From assembly GCF_002269125.1 (NCBI RefSeq), contig NZ_NQKI01000010.1, positions 62,001 to 126,000 on the forward strand: DNA of 64,000 bases, read 5' to 3'. Made by a program: the position numbers and the translations under genes. Origin of the DNA: Pseudomonas lundensis (GTDB taxonomy: Bacteria > Pseudomonadota > Gammaproteobacteria > Pseudomonadales > Pseudomonadaceae). Under the pieces are notes generated by a model. The model made no database searches, had not been told where the DNA came from, and saw nothing but the letters and a program-made list of their open reading frames with translations. This document shows, piece after piece, positions 60,449 through 64,000 of the stretch (position 1 is its first letter; every line of letters starts with the position of its first letter).

Positions 60449-61918
60449 ATGGTTCCCGTAATCGCCCTGGTGGGCCGACCAAACGTCGGCAAGTCCACCT
60501 TGTTCAACCGCCTGACCAGGACTCGCGACGCCATCGTCGGCGACTTGTCCGGTCTGACCCGTGATCGCCAATACGGTGAGGCCAAGTGGCAAGGGCGTTC
60601 CTACATTCTGGTCGACACCGGTGGTATCTCCGGTGACGAGCACGGTATGGACGAAAAGATGGCCGAGCAGTCACTGCTGGCCATTGAAGAAGCAGATGTG
60701 GTGCTGTTCCTGGTAGATGCCAAGGCGGGTTTCACTGCCGCTGACCAGATGATCGGCGAACACTTGCGCAAACGAAACAAGCGTTCCTACGTGGTAGCTA
60801 ACAAGGTCGATAACATCGACCCGGACATGGCACGCGCAGAATTCGCACCGTTGGGCATGGGCGACGCAATCCCTATCGCCGGTGCACACGGCCGCGGTAT
60901 CTCGCAGTTGCTCGAAGTGGCGTTGTCCTCCTTCCCGCGTGACGAGGATGATGCCGAAGAAGGCGAACCTGAAATCGTTCTCGAAGGCGAGGAAGCCAAG
61001 CGCATTCCGGGTCCGGGCGAAAAAGACGGTATCAAGATCGCGATCATCGGTCGTCCGAATGTCGGCAAATCGACACTGGTCAACCGCATGCTCGGTGAAG
61101 ACCGTGTAATCGTGTACGACCAGCCAGGCACTACCCGAGACAGTATTTACATCCCGTTTGAGCGTAACGACGAAAAGTACACGCTGATCGACACGGCTGG
61201 TGTTCGCAAACGCGGCAAGATCCACGAAGAAGTTGAAAAATTCTCCGTGGTCAAAACGCTGCAAGCGATTAAAGACGCCAACGTGGTGATCTTTGTCATG
61301 GACGCGCGCGAAGGCGTAGTGGATCACGACCTGAACCTGTTGGGCTTTGCGCTGGAGGCCGGTCGCGCTCTGGTCATCGCAATCAACAAATGGGACGGCA
61401 TGACCCCAAGCGAACGCGACTACGTCAAGACCGAGCTGCAGCGCCGCCTGTTCTTCGTTGACTTTGCCGACATCCACTTCATCTCGGCGCTGCACGGCAC
61501 GGGCGTGGGTAACCTGTACCAGTCGGTGCAGAACTCCTTCAAGTCTGCGGTGACACGCTGGCCGACCAACCGCCTGACTCAGATCCTTGAAGATGCGGTA
61601 GGCGAGCACGCGCCGCCGATGGTCAACAACCGCCGTATCAAGCTGCGTTATGCCCACTTGGGTGGTGCTAACCCGCCGATTATCGTGATTCACGGTAACC
61701 AAGTTGAGAAGGTGCCGAAGTCTTACGTCCGTTACCTTGAAAACACCTACCGCCGTGTCTTGAAACTGGTCGGTACGCCGATCCGCATCGAGTTCAAAGG
61801 TGGCGAGAACCCGTACGAGGCGAACAAAAACTCGTTGACCGACCGTCAGGTCAACAAGAAGCGCCGCATGATGTCGCACCACAAGAAAGCCGAGAAAAAA
61901 CGCAAAGACAAGCGCTGA
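60449..61918 (+). CDS. der: Ribosome-associated GTPase Der (EngA)
   Basis: 489 aa from the ATG at 60449 (GTGGAG upstream). Two G domains: [14 protein letters not shown] with DTGGI, and [15 protein letters not shown] with [13 protein letters not shown] and NKWDG are the G4 motifs. A C-terminal KH-like domain ends in a basic tail ([13 protein letters not shown]). Essential for 50S maturation. A terminator follows. Confidence 0.98.
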   Translation: MVPVIALVGRPNVGKSTLFNRLTRTRDAIVGDLSGLTRDRQYGEAKWQGRSYILVDTGGISGDEHGMDEKMAEQSLLAIEEADVVLFLVDAKAGFTAADQMIGEHLRKRNKRSYVVANKVDNIDPDMARAEFAPLGMGDAIPIAGAHGRGISQLLEVALSSFPRDEDDAEEGEPEIVLEGEEAKRIPGPGEKDGIKIAIIGRPNVGKSTLVNRMLGEDRVIVYDQPGTTRDSIYIPFERNDEKYTLIDTAGVRKRGKIHEEVEKFSVVKTLQAIKDANVVIFVMDAREGVVDHDLNLLGFALEAGRALVIAINKWDGMTPSERDYVKTELQRRLFFVDFADIHFISALHGTGVGNLYQSVQNSFKSAVTRWPTNRLTQILEDAVGEHAPPMVNNRRIKLRYAHLGGANPPIIVIHGNQVEKVPKSYVRYLENTYRRVLKLVGTPIRIEFKGGENPYEANKNSLTDRQVNKKRRMMSHHKKAEKKRKDKR

Positions 61919-61942
61919 TAGCGCAACGTCGACGCGTAATGA

Positions 61943-61971
61943 GAAAGGGTCCCAACGGGCCCTTTTTCGTG
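61943..61971 (+). terminator. Rho-independent terminator after der
   Basis: AAGGGTCC-CAAC-GGGCCCTT (one G-U pair) followed by five Ts, 25 nt after the der stop. Confidence 0.85.
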
Positions 61972-62041
61972 CCGGGTGTTTGGGCTATCCTCGGTGAGTC
62001 CTGTGCCGCAGTCAGTGCCGGGAACTCAACAGGGAACGGCC

Positions 62042-63190
62042 ATGATAACCAGCAAGTTGCCGAACGTCGGCACCACTATCTTCACGCGCATGTCGCAGCT
62101 CGCGACGGAAACCGGCGCACTCAACTTGTCTCAGGGCTTCCCTGACTTTGATGGCCCGCAAGCGTTGCGTGATGCCGTCGGTCAACACATTGCCAGTGGC
62201 CACAATCAATATTCCCCGATGACCGGTTTACCCGCGCTGCGTCAGCAAGTGGCTGCCAAAATAAGCCGCAGCTATGGCGTTAAAGTGGATGCGGACGCTG
62301 AAGTCACCATCACGCCGGGTGCGACCCAAGCCATTTTCTGTGCCATTCAGGCCGTGATCCATGCGGGTGACGAAGTCATCGTGTTCGACCCGTGTTATGA
62401 CAGTTACGAGCCTTCAGTCGAACTGGCCGGTGGCCGTTGCGTTCATGTGCCGCTGGCACTGGATGATTTCTCCATCGATTGGCAAAGACTCAGTGAGGCC
62501 CTTAGCCCACGCACGCGGATGATTATTCTCAACAGTCCTCACAACCCGAGTGGCGCGCTAATCAGCCGTCGGGAACTGGACCAGTTGGCGAAACTTATCG
62601 AAAACCGTGACATCTACCTCATCAGCGATGAGGTGTATGAACATTTGGTGTTCGACGGGGTGCCCCACGTCAGTGTTTTGTCACATCCCGAGTTGTACCA
62701 TCGCGCATTCGTTGTCAGTTCTTTCGGCAAGACATACCACGTCACGGGCTGGAAAACCGGCTATGTGGTTGCGCCGCCCGCCTTGACGGCAGAGCTGCGT
62801 AAAGTGCACCAATACGTCAGTTTTTGCGGGGTGACGCCGCTGCAATATGCGCTGGCCGATTTTATGGCAGCCTGCCCGCAGCATGTCGAAGAACTGCCCG
62901 CTTTTTACCAGGCCAAGCGTGACCTGTTTTGTGATTTGTTAAACCCATCGCGCTTTACCTTCAAGCCGGTGGCAGGGACTTACTTTCAATTGGTTGATTA
63001 CTCCCTTATTCGTCCGGACCTTAATGATGTCGACATGGCCGTGTGGCTGACCCGCGAGCATGGCGTGGCGACAATCCCGGTTTCGGTGTTCTACCAGACC
63101 CCGCCCGAAGGGCAGCGGCTGGTTCGCCTATGTTTTGCGAAACGCGAGGAGACGCTGCGTGAAGCAGCAGAAAAACTATGCGTGATCTAA
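62042..63190 (+). CDS. PLP-dependent aminotransferase, methionine/glutamine type
   Basis: 382 aa class I aminotransferase from the ATG at 62042. Substrate loop LNLSQGFPDFDGP, PLP-contact DPCYDSYEP, NSPHNPSG, and the PLP-Lys in SSFGKTYHVTGWKTGYV at about residue 230. It resembles the YbdL/MtnE methionine transaminase. Overlap with an omega-amidase gene by 13 nt supports glutamine transamination, where the amidase removes alpha-ketoglutaramate. Confidence 0.92.
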   Translation: MITSKLPNVGTTIFTRMSQLATETGALNLSQGFPDFDGPQALRDAVGQHIASGHNQYSPMTGLPALRQQVAAKISRSYGVKVDADAEVTITPGATQAIFCAIQAVIHAGDEVIVFDPCYDSYEPSVELAGGRCVHVPLALDDFSIDWQRLSEALSPRTRMIILNSPHNPSGALISRRELDQLAKLIENRDIYLISDEVYEHLVFDGVPHVSVLSHPELYHRAFVVSSFGKTYHVTGWKTGYVVAPPALTAELRKVHQYVSFCGVTPLQYALADFMAACPQHVEELPAFYQAKRDLFCDLLNPSRFTFKPVAGTYFQLVDYSLIRPDLNDVDMAVWLTREHGVATIPVSVFYQTPPEGQRLVRLCFAKREETLREAAEKLCVI

Positions 63191-63972
63191 GTGGTTTACC
63201 CGATTTAACTGTGGCGCTGGTCCAGACCACACTGGCCTGGCATGACCGTCAGGCCAATTTCGATCATTTCGATGAGCTGTTGCAGCAGGCCGCGGGCGCG
63301 GACCTGGTAGTGCTGCCTGAAATGTTCACCACCGGTTTCAGCATGGACTCCAAAGCCCTGGCTGAAGCAGAAAATGGCCCAACTACCCAGTGGTTGCGCG
63401 ATCAGGCCAAAAAACTCAATGCCGTCGTGACTGGCAGCGTCATTATTGAAGCGGCTGATGGCAGCCATCGCAATCGACTGCTGTGGGCCCGTCCGGATGG
63501 TGTCGTGCTGCACTACGACAAGCGTCACCTGTTCCGTATGGTGGGCGAGCACGAACACTTTACCCCCGGTGAGCGTCAGGTTCAGTTTGAAGTGAAGGGC
63601 TGGCGAATCAGGCCGTTGATTTGTTACGACCTGCGCTTCCCGGTCTGGAGTTGCGATCCCCATGACACCGATCTGTTGCTTTACACCGCCAACTGGCCGG
63701 GGGCGCGGCGTCTTCACTGGAATCGCCTGCTGCCTGCACGCGCCATTGAAAACCTCTGTTACGTCGCTGCAGTGAATCGGGTCGGGGCGGATGGGAAAGG
63801 GCTGGTGTACACGGGTGACAGCCATATTCTCGATTTTCAGGGCGAGTCGCTGCTCAGTGCGGGTGAGGCAGATGGTGTGTTTCAAGTCAGCTTGAATGCC
63901 GGTGAACTCGCTGCTTACCGTGAGCGTTTTCCGGCTGACCTCGATGCGGATGAGTTCGAGCTGAAAGTCTGA
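63178..63972 (+). CDS. Omega-amidase-like carbon-nitrogen hydrolase (YafV type)
   Basis: 264 aa nitrilase-superfamily amidase. Catalytic Glu in VVLPEMFTTGFSM (about residue 42), Lys in HYDKRHLF (about 113) and Cys in PLICYDLRFPVW (about 146). It would hydrolyse alpha-ketoglutaramate to alpha-ketoglutarate and ammonia. The start overlaps the aminotransferase end by 13 nt, a tightly coupled pair. Both ends lie inside the window. Confidence 0.9.
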   Translation: MRDLSGLPDLTVALVQTTLAWHDRQANFDHFDELLQQAAGADLVVLPEMFTTGFSMDSKALAEAENGPTTQWLRDQAKKLNAVVTGSVIIEAADGSHRNRLLWARPDGVVLHYDKRHLFRMVGEHEHFTPGERQVQFEVKGWRIRPLICYDLRFPVWSCDPHDTDLLLYTANWPGARRLHWNRLLPARAIENLCYVAAVNRVGADGKGLVYTGDSHILDFQGESLLSAGEADGVFQVSLNAGELAAYRERFPADLDADEFELKV

Positions 63973-64000
63973 GGGCAACCCCCGGCCTGCCTGCGCAACC

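Overview
This 64 kb window is a chromosomal segment of a Pseudomonas, most likely of the P. fluorescens lineage. The genus call rests on gene content and order: ftsQ-ftsA-ftsZ-lpxC, a NorR/Hmp pair beside dsbB and cyoABCDE, tRNA-Leu(CAA) beside queA-tgt-yajC-secDF, and the long block suhB/trmJ-cysE-iscRSUA-hscBA-fdx-iscX-ndk-rlmN-pilW-rodZ-ispG-hisS-yfgM-bamB-der. Species is not determined. No rRNA, CRISPR array, intact insertion sequence or prophage was seen.

Layout. (1) 1-3.9 kb: end of the division/cell-wall cluster. (2) 4-7.4 kb: a membrane diguanylate cyclase, an OprD-type porin and a small exported protein, all on the minus strand. (3) 7.7-13.7 kb: a decayed, partly AT-richer zone. It holds a broken secreted PI-PLC/fibronectin-III gene, an IS5-family transposase remnant, two small intact genes and an Aer-like chemoreceptor with an internal deletion. 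(4) 13.7-18.4 kb, minus strand: cheV-GNAT, then a compact set of nitrilase-superfamily hydrolase, internally duplicated membrane protein and asparaginase. (5) 18.5-28 kb: norR and hmp, divergent, with three predicted NorR operators and a sigma-54 promoter between them, then dsbB and cyoABCDE. (6) 28-32.7 kb: a polyamine-binding protein, two unrecognised proteins and a divergent Lrp/LysE pair. (7) 32.7-37.7 kb: a FecI-FecR-TonB receptor iron-uptake cassette, a cytochrome c and a hypothetical gene. (8) 37.7-64 kb: conserved housekeeping genes for queuosine synthesis, Sec export, Fe-S assembly, tRNA/rRNA modification, isoprenoid synthesis, outer-membrane assembly and a ribosome GTPase, ending in an aminotransferase/omega-amidase pair.

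How the parts work together. Regions 1 and 8 are essential or near-essential. In region 8, cysE and iscS link cysteine synthesis to Fe-S assembly; fdx and IscR belong to that system, and the Fe-S enzymes RlmN and IspG lie downstream. yajC-secDF and bamB serve protein export. Regions 2-7 are accessory: nitric oxide detoxification, aerobic respiration, nitrogen scavenging, siderophore uptake and signalling.

The most unusual items are the reconstructable PI-PLC/FnIII pseudogene with three ~600 bp two-module repeats, the nitrilase-membrane protein-asparaginase set as a possible undescribed amide-use system, the three-operator NorR region, and a 106 aa/516 aa pair of proteins I do not recognise. 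I found no clear new defence or mobile system.
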